A stretch of DNA of 64,000 bases from CAWGMT01 sp963823675 (lineage in GTDB: Bacteria; Planctomycetota; Planctomycetia; Isosphaerales; Isosphaeraceae): positions 186,001 through 250,000 of the forward strand of contig CAWGMT010000007.1 in NCBI GenBank assembly GCA_963823675.1, in the 5' to 3' direction. Shown piece by piece: positions 35,991 through 47,014 of this stretch. How positions within the stretch are numbered: position 1 is the stretch's first letter; the number at the start of each line of letters is the position of its first letter. The position numbers and the translations under genes are program-made. The notes beneath the pieces were generated by a model. That model ran no database searches. It saw only the letters and a list, made by a program, of their open reading frames with translations, and had not been told where the DNA came from.

Positions 35991-38900
35991 ATGCCGCGCT
36001 TCAAGGTTAGCGTTTCGCAGCGTCGCCGCGCACTGGCCAAGAAAGTCGATCAGCTCGACCGGCTCGAATCCAAAGTAACAATCACGGAGCCGATCAGCGT
36101 GATGGGAATCTGCATCCCGGCCCTGCGAACGCTGGCCGGGATCGGCCCGATGGATGCAGCGCAATTCAGTTCCTATCCCACGGCGCTGGCGAATCGAGCC
36201 GAAGAAGCGGCGAGGCGAGGAACTGGCAACGCTCGCCCTCAGATCCACCTGCCCGCTGGCTCAAGTGACGTCCAGCCGATCGCCGTCGCAACACGGCCGG
36301 CGGCGGATTCAAGCGGCCGCAGCGGCGCCGCGGCCTCGCAGACCCCCGCGCCCTCTGGTGAGACTTCGTCAACCACGGACCAGACCGGCGACTGGCTGAA
36401 CCTGTCGAATGCTGGAGGCGACTCGACCGAATCCGGCATCGCGGACCCGTGGCAGCCCGCGAAGCCCTCCGGCGGCGGCGCGGCGATGGCCCCCAGAGGC
36501 GGCTCGGGCGCGCGTTCGACCGGGCACGGCGCGATTCAGCCGCTGAAAGTTCCGGCACTGGCGCAAAGTGCCGGCACGGCAAGTCCGGCCGCATCGAGCG
36601 CGCTGCTGTCGGCGCTGGGGCTCGGCGCCGCTGGCGCATCCTCGGCCGCTGGCGCACCGGGCGGCGCGGCACCGACCGTCACCCGTAACGCTCCTGCCGT
36701 TGCTCTCAATGGCGGCGCAGCCTCCGCGAAGAGCGGGGTGGTCTCTCCAGGAACGGGGGCGACATCGCCCGGCGGAGGTGCAAGCGCACCCGCCGGCTCC
36801 TTCACGCCCCTGGTCAGCCCAGCTTTTGAACTGGCGACACTCGATTACAACGACGGGTCGTTGATGGTGCCCGGGTTCGACCAGCTCGCGACGCCCGGCG
36901 GCAGCGTCGATCTCCGCGCCCAGGTCCGCGATTCGGCCACCGGGACCTACACTTACAGTTGGGATACCAGCGGCCTGACCGATGCGAATACGATCAGTGG
37001 CGCCAGCAGCTACGACCTTACCTTCGACTGGAACACGAGCATCGCCACGGCCAACGCCGAATCCGTAACCCTGACCGTGACCGATCCCAACAGCGACCAG
37101 GTGAGCCAGACCTACACGTTCTGGGTGCCCGCAGGGACCGGATCGGCCACCGGCGGCACGACCTGGAACAACCAGACCCTCGACCCGGGCTTGATCCAGG
37201 CGTCCGCACCGACGTTCGCCAGTGACAACGTTTCGGTCGTCGCGCCGACCGGAGCGCTCGAGACGTCGATCAACTTGCCCTCGTACAACCCCAACATCCC
37301 GGGCGTTTCGCTGGTTTACAACTCGCTGGCCGCCAATGCGCTCCCGATCGTCGTCGCCGAGCACCAGCTCGATCCCACCCAGGCGGCCCCATCCGAGGTT
37401 TCGGCACAGCTCACGTTCGATGGAACGGCGGGCTCGACCTACTACTATGACACCAGCTCGTTCACGCCCGGCGACATCATGCAGATCGGCCTCCAGGCCA
37501 ACGCAACGGGGCTGAGCACCGGCCGGTATTCCTACACCGAGACGATCATCGACTACCGCGGCGGTACGCCGACGACCTTCACCTACAGCGGCACGGCCAC
37601 GGTCGAGAATGCCGCCCAGGACCCGACTTTCGCGGCCTTGGGCGCCGGCTGGACGATTTCGGGGCTGGAAAAGATCATCTCGGCCAGCGGCGGAGTGATC
37701 GTCGACGACGGCGGCGGGGTGGTCGAGTGGTTCTCGGACAGCTTCGGCAGCGGCGGCGGGACATTCACCAGCCCGGCCGGCGATTTCTCGACCCTCACCC
37801 AAAATAGCGGCGGCGGCTACACCCAGACCTTCACCGACGGAACCGAGCTGAACTTCAACTCGAGCGGCTTCGAGACCACCAGCGTCGATCGCAACGGCCT
37901 GACCACGACGTTTACCTACAGCGGGAACCTGCTCAGCTCGATCACCGACCCCTTCAGCCAGACCGTCACGTTCACATATAACGGTAGCAATCAGCTTCAA
38001 TCGATCAAGGACCCCGCTAGCCGCCTGGCGACGTTTACGGTCTCGGGAGGCGACCTGACCGCCGTCGAGTATCCCGACGGCAACACCTGGGATTACGGCT
38101 ACAACGGGTCGAACGAGCTGACCAGCGTGACCGAGCCCTCGTCAGCCGGCGAGCCGACGAAAATCACAACAATTACCTATGATTCTGCAAATCGTGTCGG
38201 TACGGTGACGCAGGCCGACAGCACGAATCAGACCTATAGCGCCGCGCAGGAGCAGGGCTGGACCGACAGCGGCACATCGGGCAGCCCGGTGGCGGCGACG
38301 CTCCTGGCCGAGGTGGGATCGACCTTTACCGACCCCTTGGGCGACGTCACCACTCTGCGCCGGACTGGCGCGGCATGGGGCTGACCGACCAATCCGTTGA
38401 ACGCCCTTTCCAACGTTTCGACCTACGATCGCGATTCTAATGGTCTGGCCACGATCGCCGTCGACCCCATGAACCGGATCACCCAGTATGCCTACGATAC
38501 GCACGGCAACGTCACGCAGATCACCTACCCGGACCTGAGCACGACGACCTACGGCACCTACAACAGCTTCGCCGAGCCGTCGTCGATGACCGATCAGCTC
38601 TCTCGGACCGACACGTACACATACGATTCCGAAGGCAATCTGACGGTCATTGAGGACCCGATGACGTACGTCACGACGTACACCTACTCAAACACCCAGC
38701 CGGGCATGCTCACGGCCCAGACGGCGCCTGCGCTCGTGGGCCATTCGAGCTACACGCTCTTTAGCTACCAGTACGATTCGTACGACCGGCTCACGACCAC
38801 CACCAACGCCGATAGCGACGTCACGGTCAACGCCTACAGCAGCGCCGGGCAATTGACGTCGGTTACCGACGCGAACTCGAATAAGACAACATATTCCTAT

Positions 38901-41039
38901 GATGCGATGAATCGTGAGACCGGCATGACGACCGCCGCAGGCAGCGCGATCGCCGGTGTTACCACCTTCGGCTACGACGCCGGGGGCAACCAGACCACGG
39001 AGACTGCGCCCACAGGATATACCGTCACGACGACCTACGACGCTCTGGACCGGGTGTCGACGGTCGAGAACGCCGATGATGCCGTAACAACGTATTCTTA
39101 TGATAATGTAGGCAGGTTGCATGTGCTGACCGATGCCGACTCGAACGCCACCACCTACGCCTATAATGCCCTGGGTGAGGAGACCGAGGTGACCTCGCCG
39201 TCGGTCAACAGCTCCGGCGGCGTGTCGGCGACGTTCGTTTATGATGCCGATGGCGAATTGGTCGATTCGACCGACGCCGACGGGCGCCGTACGACGTACT
39301 CGTTTGACTCGCTGGGCGACCAGACGGGCGAGACCTGGCTCAATAGCTCGGGCGGTGCGATCTACACGGCAACATTCACTTATGATTTGGCCGGTGAATT
39401 GACCGGCGCCGACGACGCCAACGCGACCTTGACGATGGCCTACGACAGCGACGGCCAGCTTGCGACGATGGTGACCTCGGGTCCCGGGACGGGCCAGCCG
39501 ACCGTGACTTTGACCTACGGCTACGACCCCTCGGGCGATGTGACCAGCATCAAGGACAGCCTATCGGGATCGGGCGGCGCCGGGCAGGGGATCACGACCT
39601 ATCAGTACGACCCGGCGCTGCGCTTGACGACCGTCACGCAGTCGCTCGGCGGCACGACGTATGGTGAAATCACGATCACCTACGACTCGGGCGGCCGGAT
39701 GACGAAGGAGTATGAGAGTGAGGACGCTACGGGCACGATTGTGATCACCGGAGACAGCTACGACGCGGCCAATGATATCACGGGTATCTCCAGCACCACG
39801 GGCACCGAGGGCAGCCCGTTCATCCACACCACGTTCGTGTCGGACTCGCCGACCTACAACAGCGACGGCGAGATGACCCAATATGCGCAGACCTACAGCG
39901 GCTACAACGTGCTCAACACTTACACCTACGACCACGCTGGGCAACTGACCGGGTCGACGGGCACGGTGAACGATTCTTACTCGTACGACCTCGACGGCAA
40001 CCCCAACTCGAGCGGCTACACGACCGGCGCCGGCAACGAGATAGCCGCCTCGCCGGGGTACACGTATACGTACGACAATGACGGCAACCTGGTCAGCTCG
40101 ACGAACACGTCCACCAGCGTGACGACGACCTATACGTATGACTATGAAAACCGTCTGACCAATGTCACGGTGGGCGGCACCGTGATGGCGACCTACACCT
40201 ATAATGCGCTGGGTCAGCGGATCGGCATCGACGACAGCGGCACGCAGACCTGGACGGTTTACAACGGCACGAGCCCCGACGCCAACCCCTATGCCGATTT
40301 CAACGGCTCGGGCGGAGTGACGATGCGCTATCTCGACGGCCTGGCGGTCGACGAGCTCTTTGCGCGTACAGATTCCAGCGGCAACCTGGCCTGGTTCCTG
40401 GCGGACCAGCTCGGCTCGGTCACGGACGTGGTGAGCAGCTCGGGCACCGATCTGGACCACATCGTCTACGACCCGTATGGCAGCATCGTGACCGAGACCA
40501 ATGCAACCAACGGGGATCGGTTTAAGTTTGCGGGGATGGAGTTTGATTCGACAACTGGGATTTACTACGATCACGCGCGGTATTATGATGCCGCGATCGG
40601 GAGGTTTATTAGCCAAGACCCGGAGGGGTTCGCGGCGGGGGATGCGGACCTTTACAGGTATGCGGGAAATTCACCAACGACCGAGACAGATCCGGCGGGA
40701 ATGCAAGACCACCCGCAAGACTTTAGTGACGTCGCCAACGCGGTTAGCCCGGTTCTTGACCCGGTGTTTATTGGTCTGCCCTATCGACACGGACCGTTCT
40801 TCGGAGGTGGTACGACGACTGGAGGTGGTACGACGACCGGAGGCGGCACGACCACAAGGCCCCCGGGCGGCTTTCAGTGGGATCCGATATGGGGACCGAA
40901 TCCCTTCCGGCCACAGCGATTCGATTGGTTTGGTTACATCGACAAACTGAGACACCCGCTCCGGTGGGAGCGCCCTGGAGGAGGTTACTGGGAGTTGAGC
41001 CCAGGTCGTCACGAATTAAAGTTAATAAGAACATATTGA
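35991..41039 (+). CDS. RHS/YD-repeat surface protein 2, core interrupted by two shifts
   Basis: About 1682 codons. It starts at ATG 35991 behind GAGGAGGAG. The N-terminus (PRFKVSVSQRRRALAKKVDQ, then LDRLESKVTITEPISVMG) differs from RHS 1 but keeps the TITEPIS motif. From QTGDWLNLSN onward it is nearly identical to RHS 1. One base is missing near 38360 (stop at 38382) and one is gained near 38394, after which frame and similarity resume (NALSNVSTYDRDSNG). The core ends YYDHARYYDAAIGRFISQDP. The tip (about 110 residues) is unique: an 18-bp triplicate encodes GGGTTT three times, then WDPIWGPNPFRPQRFDWFGY and GGYWELSPGRHELKLIRTY. No toxin family recognised. Confidence 0.88.
40803..40856 (+). repeat. 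18-bp tandem triplicate in the RHS 2 tip
   Basis: Three copies of GGAGGTGGTACGACGACx encoding GGGTTT. It marks a flexible linker at the start of the variable tip. Confidence 0.85.
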
Positions 41040-41222
41040 TAATTGGCTCATGGTTCGCAGAACAACTGCGGTGGCCCTCCCGATTGTGAGCACCGATCTG
41101 GGCACATTTGTGGGATTCGTCCCGACGAGCGCGTGGAGATCCGGTGATGGCGGTCGTGCAGAACACAAGCTGGGAATGTGCGCAGCATTCCGTTACACCG
41201 CCTAAGTAAGAAAGGATGGCAA

Positions 41223-42149
41223 GTGGTACAGGCCTCTGACTCACTGCTGCTGGCCATCGGCGTATGGATGGGCGCGAGCGCTCCGGTCGCCGTGACAGGG
41301 CAGCCACATCCGGCCGACGTTGTCCCGCTAGCTCCAATCGTGACGAGTCAAAACGCCAGTTACGACCGCGTCAAAGTCCGGTGGTACTCGAAGGAAGGGG
41401 AGTCCGCCGACCTCGCCTATTCCGCGACGTACCGAGCACCCGACGCGTTCGCACTTCAAATCGAAATCGCCAGCGACGGCCGCCCGCTTCTGTTCATAAG
41501 CAAGAATCAGCTCCTCCTATATAATGCCGTGGATGGCGTTGTGCTCTACCTGTCCAGCGTGAGGTTTGACGTCAATTGCCAATTTCGTGACAACGCTCTG
41601 ACGATGACCTACGGAATAAGATGGGCAGCCATGAAGACGGACAAGCCCAGCACCATCCACTTCGACTTAATGTCGCTCTTTGCGCCCGGCGGTGGGCGCG
41701 ATGACATTTCGCCGGCTGGCTGTGGGACCTTCAAACTGACCAGAAGGACGGACAAGGGCCAGAGCATCGTAGCTCGAATCGAGCCCGCTATGCGATGCCC
41801 GTACAAGGCAATTGCATATACCGGCGAAGGACAGCGCGACCCGAACTTCATAATCCATGACATCTCGGTCGGCCAGGACGTGAGCGATCAGTGTCCGCCA
41901 TTCCCTTCCAAGGATACTCTTGCCACAAGAGTCAGCGTTCAGGACTGGTCGCCCACCGCGGAGGAGTCGGACCAAGCTATTGCCGCGTTCATCGAGAAGG
42001 TGCTCTTCGGACGGCTTGCGATTGCGGATAAAGCGTGGCGGCCACAGTACGAGGGCTGGTACCATGTCAAGATCGACTGGGATCAGGTCGAGCTGACGGA
42101 TAGGAGAATCTCCGAGGTGATACGTGTGCTGCTGAAGCCGCCGCGATGA
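41223..42149 (+). CDS. Unknown exported protein after RHS gene 2
   Basis: About 308 residues. GTG 41223 is preferred: AAAGGA lies about 6 nt upstream, and the product starts with a signal peptide (ASDSLLLAIGVWMGASAPVA). The frame is open to 41178. The mature part is beta-rich (YDRVKVRWYSKEGESADLAY; ADLAYSATYRAPDAFALQIE) and could have an LolA-like or outer-membrane lipoprotein carrier-like fold, a weak impression. Cys pairs occur (VNCQF, AGCGT, MRCPY, DQCPP). It follows the RHS 2 stop by 180 bp and is the candidate partner or immunity gene of that tip; there is no direct evidence. Confidence 0.6.
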   Translation: MVQASDSLLLAIGVWMGASAPVAVTGQPHPADVVPLAPIVTSQNASYDRVKVRWYSKEGESADLAYSATYRAPDAFALQIEIASDGRPLLFISKNQLLLYNAVDGVVLYLSSVRFDVNCQFRDNALTMTYGIRWAAMKTDKPSTIHFDLMSLFAPGGGRDDISPAGCGTFKLTRRTDKGQSIVARIEPAMRCPYKAIAYTGEGQRDPNFIIHDISVGQDVSDQCPPFPSKDTLATRVSVQDWSPTAEESDQAIAAFIEKVLFGRLAIADKAWRPQYEGWYHVKIDWDQVELTDRRISEVIRVLLKPPR

Positions 42150-42299
42150 CCGTAGGCAAATGGCAGAGCGAAGGACAGGCACTGCGATAGCAGGGTTCCG
42201 GGGACACCATACACGATCATTGGTTCCGTCGAGAGGGTCAGACCAAGTTTCAAGTTTCCTGGCGCCTCTGACTTCGATTGACTCCACAGGACGTCTGTC

Positions 42300-42662
42300 A
42301 TGAGCATCGACTCGCCGGCGCCCGATCGCCAGCCTGACGAACCGCGTGGTCCTCGCGATCATCGCGGCTCCGTGGGGACCTATGTCTACGACGGCCAGGG
42401 CCAGCTCGTGAGCGTCCTTCGCGAGAATGGCCAAGGTCCCACGACCAGCGCGGCCTCGCCTTTGCCGTTTCATTGGGAGCACATTCCCGACAAGCGGCTG
42501 TTCGCAATGACCGGCGACGCAAGCACCGAATACTGGCGCGACAATCCAACACGCTATTTGGTCGTCGAGCTCGATCCCACCACTGGTAAGAACCAGCCCG
42601 TGCTGAAGTGGGGTAGGCCCGTCTACCTGTGGCTGTGCCGGGAGGAGCGCGAAGGGCGGTGA
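42300..42662 (+). CDS. Unknown 120-residue protein with fragments elsewhere in the locus
   Basis: Starts MSIDSPAPDRQPDEPRGPRD, then TYVYDGQGQLVSVLRENG, a central part with FHWEHIPDKRLFAMTGDAST, and WGRPVYLWLCREEREGR at the end. The TYVYDGQGQLVS stretch resembles one YD repeat. No signal peptide. Its first 40 residues recur in the truncated copies at 32735 and 32972, with the same GGAnnTCTGTC just before the start. The complete copy is preceded by a weak AGGA. Confidence 0.55.
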   Translation: MSIDSPAPDRQPDEPRGPRDHRGSVGTYVYDGQGQLVSVLRENGQGPTTSAASPLPFHWEHIPDKRLFAMTGDASTEYWRDNPTRYLVVELDPTTGKNQPVLKWGRPVYLWLCREEREGR

Positions 42663-43227
42663 GCGGGCAAGTCATAACCGCCAAAAGTGGCGGAGACCAC
42701 GACGCGGAAAAGAACTCAACCACGAATAAAACGAATCTCTCGAATAAAGACGGAAGGCTGGATTGCTGAGCGCTTGTCAGGGCCTGCAATCACGACGACT
42801 TCGCGGGGCGATCGCCAACAGGCTGCTCTCCCATTCGTAAGATTCGTTTTGTTCGTGGTTGAGATGCATTCCGTTGCTTTTGCCCGCTGACGGCCTCGGC
42901 GCGCATCGCGCCGGTTTGTGGTTCGGTCCGGGCGCTTCGCGGTAACAGACCTGGTTTTTTGTTTTCGTCCGCGGGGCCGGCCGGGGAGCGAGGATTGGTG
43001 CGGGTTGATTTTCCCCCAAGTCGGCCGCGTTCATGCATGGTCCTCGGCCATGTTGCGACTCCCCGGGGTGGTCCTGGTGATGGCCGGCATGGTGGTCACC
43101 TCCGGATCGGGCGCGTGATTCCCTGTGCGCCCGTGGCGGAGCCGAGACCGAGCCGCTCGGTGCAGAGCGCGGCCCGTGAGGGAGCGGACATCGTTTCAAA
43201 AAGCGAAAAAGTGAAAAAAACAAAAAT
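42663..43227. other. Gene-free mosaic of repeats
   Basis: 565 bp. It contains a block (about 42778-42925) also present at 48418-48562, and a short block (42928-42968) also present at 32851-32885. No credible gene. Confidence 0.55.
42778..42925. repeat. Dispersed block, copy 1
   Basis: About 145 bp similar to 48418-48562, sharing CTCTCCCATTCGTA and CGCTGACGGCCTCGGC. Both copies lie upstream of a glycosyltransferase-like start. Confidence 0.7.
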
Positions 43228-43240
43228 CTAGAAATTTCCT

Positions 43241-43269
43241 TTGCAAAGTCACGTTCGGGTTTGTATGTT
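43241..43269 (+). promoter_or_regulatory. Possible sigma-70-like promoter in leader C
   Basis: TTGCAA (43241-43246), 17-nt spacer, TATGTT (43264-43269). Same hexamers and spacing as in leader A. The -35 overlaps the palindrome CTTTGCAAAG. Confidence 0.4.
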
Positions 43270-43315
43270 GCCGGTTGCTTTAGACGCCCAGCGATCCGGA
43301 TGGTGGGGTCACGCG

Positions 43316-43450
43316 ATGGAAAAGCACGCCATTTCACGTTTTCGAGCTCATTCTCCACGTTTGATCCTCGGTGCCGTCGTCATGGCGGCAATTCCGATAA
43401 TCAGCGGCGTAATGCCGCGCGGGCGGAATGCACACATTGCTCCGCTCTGA
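43316..43450 (+). CDS. 44-residue membrane peptide of leader C
   Basis: Same ORF as at 23655: MEKHAISRFR, a hydrophobic segment RLILGAVVMAAIPIISGVM and the end PRGRNAHIAPL. Differences between copies are single residues and the length is the same. It may encode an exported peptide or be a leader ORF. The next gene, the GT4 fragment, starts 130 bp downstream. Confidence 0.4.
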   Translation: MEKHAISRFRAHSPRLILGAVVMAAIPIISGVMPRGRNAHIAPL

Positions 43451-43579
43451 CTAGAGCCGTGATTGCTTCACAAGGCTCTCTCGATTAAACGGACGATGGC
43501 CATCGTGGACCGCGGGACCAGTCCGCCGGTGCCCGGGCTGCTGGCTCCGCCGTCGTTTCCCAGCGCTGGCTCATTCGAA

Positions 43580-43898
43580 ATGAGTACCAAACGGCTGCTT
43601 TTTGCCTCGATTCACAGCTATCTCGACCCGTCGAGCGGCGCGGCGATCGCGAGCCGCGAGCTCTTGGAGCTCTTGACCGCCCGCGGGTGGGATTGCCGCG
43701 TACTGGCCTGCGGGGTGCTCGACTATCAGCGCGAGACGCCGCTGGACGAGGCGCTGGCGACGATGGAATTGCCAGCCGGAAGGGCGGCCGCCGGGCTCAG
43801 CCGCGGCGGGCACGCCGAGGTGATCGACCTCGAGGTCGGGGGCGTGCGCGTCACGCTCGTGCCAACGAGCTCCAGCCGCGCCGAGAAGTCGCCCAACT
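43580..43898 (+). pseudogene. Truncated GT4 glycosyltransferase joined to RHS gene 3
   Basis: The first 106 codons match the gene at 33296 almost exactly (STKRLLFASIHSYLDPSSGA ... TSSSRAEKSPN). At about 43897 the sequence switches to the middle of an RHS core (LQSIKDPASRLATF) but in a different frame, so the GT frame ends soon after at 43960. A few bases (CCAA) are shared at the joint. The C-terminal domain with the donor site is missing, so no activity is expected. Confidence 0.85.
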
Positions 43899-46800
43899 CC
43901 AGTCGATCAAGGACCCCGCTAGCCGTCTGGCGACGTTCACTGTCTCGGGAGGCGACCTGACCGCCGTCGAGTATCCCGACGGCAACACCTGGGATTATGG
44001 CTACAACGGGTCGAACCAGCTGACCAGCGTGACCGAGCCCTCGTCAGCCGGCGAGCCCACGAAAATCACAACAATTACCTATGATTCTGCAAATCGTGTC
44101 GGTACGGTGACGCAGGCCGACAGCACGAACCAGACCTATAGCGCCGCCCAGGAGCAGGGCTGGACCGACAGCGGCACATCGGGCAGCCCCGTGGCGGCGA
44201 CGCTCCTGGCCGAGGTGGGATCGACCTTTACCGATCCCTTGAGCGACGTCACCACTCTGCGTCCGGACTGGCGCGGCATGGGCCTGACCGACCAATCCGT
44301 CAACGCCCTTTCCAACGTTTCGACCTACGATCGCGATTCGAATGGTCTGGCCACGGTCGCCGTCAACCCCATGAACCGGATCAGCCAGTATGCCTACGAT
44401 ACGCATGGCAACGTCACGCAGATCACCTACCCCGACCTGAGCACGGTGACCTACGGCACCTACAACAGCTTCGCCGAACCGTCGTCGATGACCGATCAGC
44501 TCTCTCGGACCGACCACGTACACATACGATTCCGAAGGCAACCTGACGGTCCTTGAGGACCCGATGGATTACGTGACCACTTACACCTATTCGAATACCC
44601 AGCCCGGAATGCTCACCGCCCAGACGGCGCCTGCGCTCGTGGGCCATTCGAGCTACACGCTCTTTAGCTACCAGTACGATTCGTACGACCGGCTCACGAC
44701 CACCACCAACGCCGATAGCGACGTCACGGTCAACGCCTACAGCAGCGCCGGGCAATTGACGTCGGTTACCGACGCGAACTCGAATAAGACAACATATTCC
44801 TATGATGCTATGAATCGTGAGACCGGCATGACGACCGCCGCAGGCAGCGCGATCGCCGGTGTTACCACCTTCGGCTACGATGCCGGGGGCAACCAGACCA
44901 CGGAGACTGCGCCCACAGGCTATACCGTCACGACGACCTATGACGCCCTCGACCGGGTCTCGACCGTTGAGAACGCAGACGACGCTATAACTACGTATAC
45001 TTATGATAATGCCGGCAGGCTGCACGTCCTGACCGACGCCGACTCGAACGCCACAACGTTTACCTACAATGCCCTGGGCGAGGAGACCGAGGTGACCTCG
45101 CCGTCGGTCAACAGTTCGGGCGGCGTGTCGGCGACCTTCGTTTATGATGCCGATGGCGAACTGGTCGATACGACCGACGCCGACGGGCGCCGCACGACGT
45201 ACTCGTATGACTCGCTGGGGGACGAGACGGGCGAGACCTGGCTCAATAGCTCGGGCGGCGCGATCTACACGGCCACATTGACCTATGATTCTGCACGCGA
45301 ATTGACCGGCGCCGACGACGCCGACGCGACCTTGACGATGGCCTACGACAGCGACGGCCAGCTCGGGACGATGGTGACCTCCGGCCCCGGGACGGGCCAG
45401 CCGACCGTGACCCTGACCTACGGCTACGATCCGTCGGGCGACGTGACCGGCATCAAGGACAGCCTGTCGGGCTCGGGCGCCGCCGGCCAGGCGATCACGA
45501 CCTACCAGTACGACCCCGCGCTGCGCTTGACGACCGTCACGCAGTCGCTCGGCGGCACGACGTATGGTGAAATCACGATCACCTACGACTCGGGCGGCCG
45601 GATGACGAAGGAGTATGAGAGTGAGGACGCTACGGGCACGATTGTGATCACCGGAGACAGCTACGACGCGGCCAACGATATCACGGGTATCTCCAGCACG
45701 ACGGGCACCGAGGGCAGCCCGTTCATCCACACCACGTTCGTGTCGGACTCGCCGACCTACAACAGCGACGGCGAGATGACCCAATATGCGCAGACCTACA
45801 GCGGCTACAACGTGCTCAACACTTACACCTACGACCACGCTGGGCAACTGACCGGGTCGACGGGCACGGTGAACGATTCTTACTCGTACGACCTCGACGG
45901 CAACCCCAACTCGAGCGGCTACACGACCGGCGCCGGCAACGAGATAGCCGCCTCGCCGGGGTACACGTATACGTACGACAATGACGGCAACCTGGTCAGC
46001 TCGACGAACACGTCCACCAGCGTGACGACGACCTATACGTATGACTATGAAAACCGTCCGACCAATGTCACGGTGGGCGGCACCGTGATGGCGACCTACA
46101 CCTATAATGCGCTGGGTCAGCGGATCGGCATCGACGACAGCAGCGCGCAAACCTGGACGGTTTACAACGGCACGAGCCCCGACGCCAATCCCTATGCCGA
46201 TTTCAACGGCTCGGGCGGCGTGACGATGCGCTATCTCGACGGCCTGGCGGTCGACGAGCTCTTCGCGCGGACGAGCTCGGGCGGCACCCTGGCGTGGTAC
46301 CTGACGGACCAGCTTGGGTCGGTGACTGACCTCGTCAGCAGCTCCGGGACGGACCTCGATCACATCGTATACGATCCATATGGCAACATAGTCACAGAGA
46401 CTAATTCAAGTAATGGAGATAGGTCCGAGTTTGCGGGGATGGAGTATGACTCGACGACTGGGATTTACTATGACCATGCGCGGTATTATGATGCGGCGGT
46501 CGGGCGGTTTATTAGTCAGGATCCTAAGGGGTTCGCGGCGGGGGATGCGAACCTGTATCGGTATGTGGGTAACGCGCCCACCATTGCGACAGACCCAACC
46601 GGGACGCAGGATGGTGGCGGCGTAACTCTAAACCCCGTCATTGTCGCACCCGGTCCCACCGGTGGCATCCTATTCATTCCCGTAATTCCCGTACCCGGTC
46701 CCAACGGTGGCGTGGCGTTTCCCGTTCCCCGAGACTACCCCATATGGCTCATTCCGAATCCGCTAGAGCCTGGGGGGCCGCCTAACCCACGTAGGCGCCC

Positions 46801-46936
46801 TGGCCGCACGGGGGGCGTACCCTCGATTCCGGGTCGCCTGGTTGGTGTGCAAGCTCCCCCTGGTTGGAGCCTCACATGGATACATGACCCACTCTTCGGC
46901 TGGGTCGGCCGCTTAAAGCCGGAGACAGATAGGTAG
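43899..46936 (+). pseudogene. RHS/YD-repeat gene 3, 5'-truncated and frameshifted
   Basis: It begins inside the core at the equivalent of residue 668 of RHS 1, with no start codon of its own. The frame entered at 43899 runs to 44556, where an extra C (near 44516) breaks it; the frame at 44564 continues to 46936. The core matches RHS 1 and 2 in patches and ends YYDHARYYDAAVGRFISQDP. The tip of about 115 residues is unique and Pro/Gly-rich (VIVAPGPTGGILFIPVIPVP), ending WSLTWIHDPLFGWVGRLKPE. It looks like a silent cassette that could donate its tip to an intact RHS gene by recombination in the shared core (inference). Confidence 0.82.
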
Positions 46937-47014
46937 GCGCGACAGATGTGACCGGCTGGCGATCCAAGCGGCGCCGGCCAGTTGGAACTGTAGGAACAGT
47001 GTCGTGCCGCTCCG

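Larger units (their letters stand above)
43228..43579 (+). repeat. Leader repeat, copy C
   Basis: Full-length leader (352 bp), nearly identical to copy A (23567-23919) and, at its 3' end, to copy B (33086-33295). It ends at the start codon of a truncated GT4 gene. Confidence 0.88.

Noticed and set aside
40803..40856. 18-bp tandem units as a phase-variable element
   Set aside because: Unit length is a multiple of three, so copy number changes would not switch the frame; it is treated as a linker.
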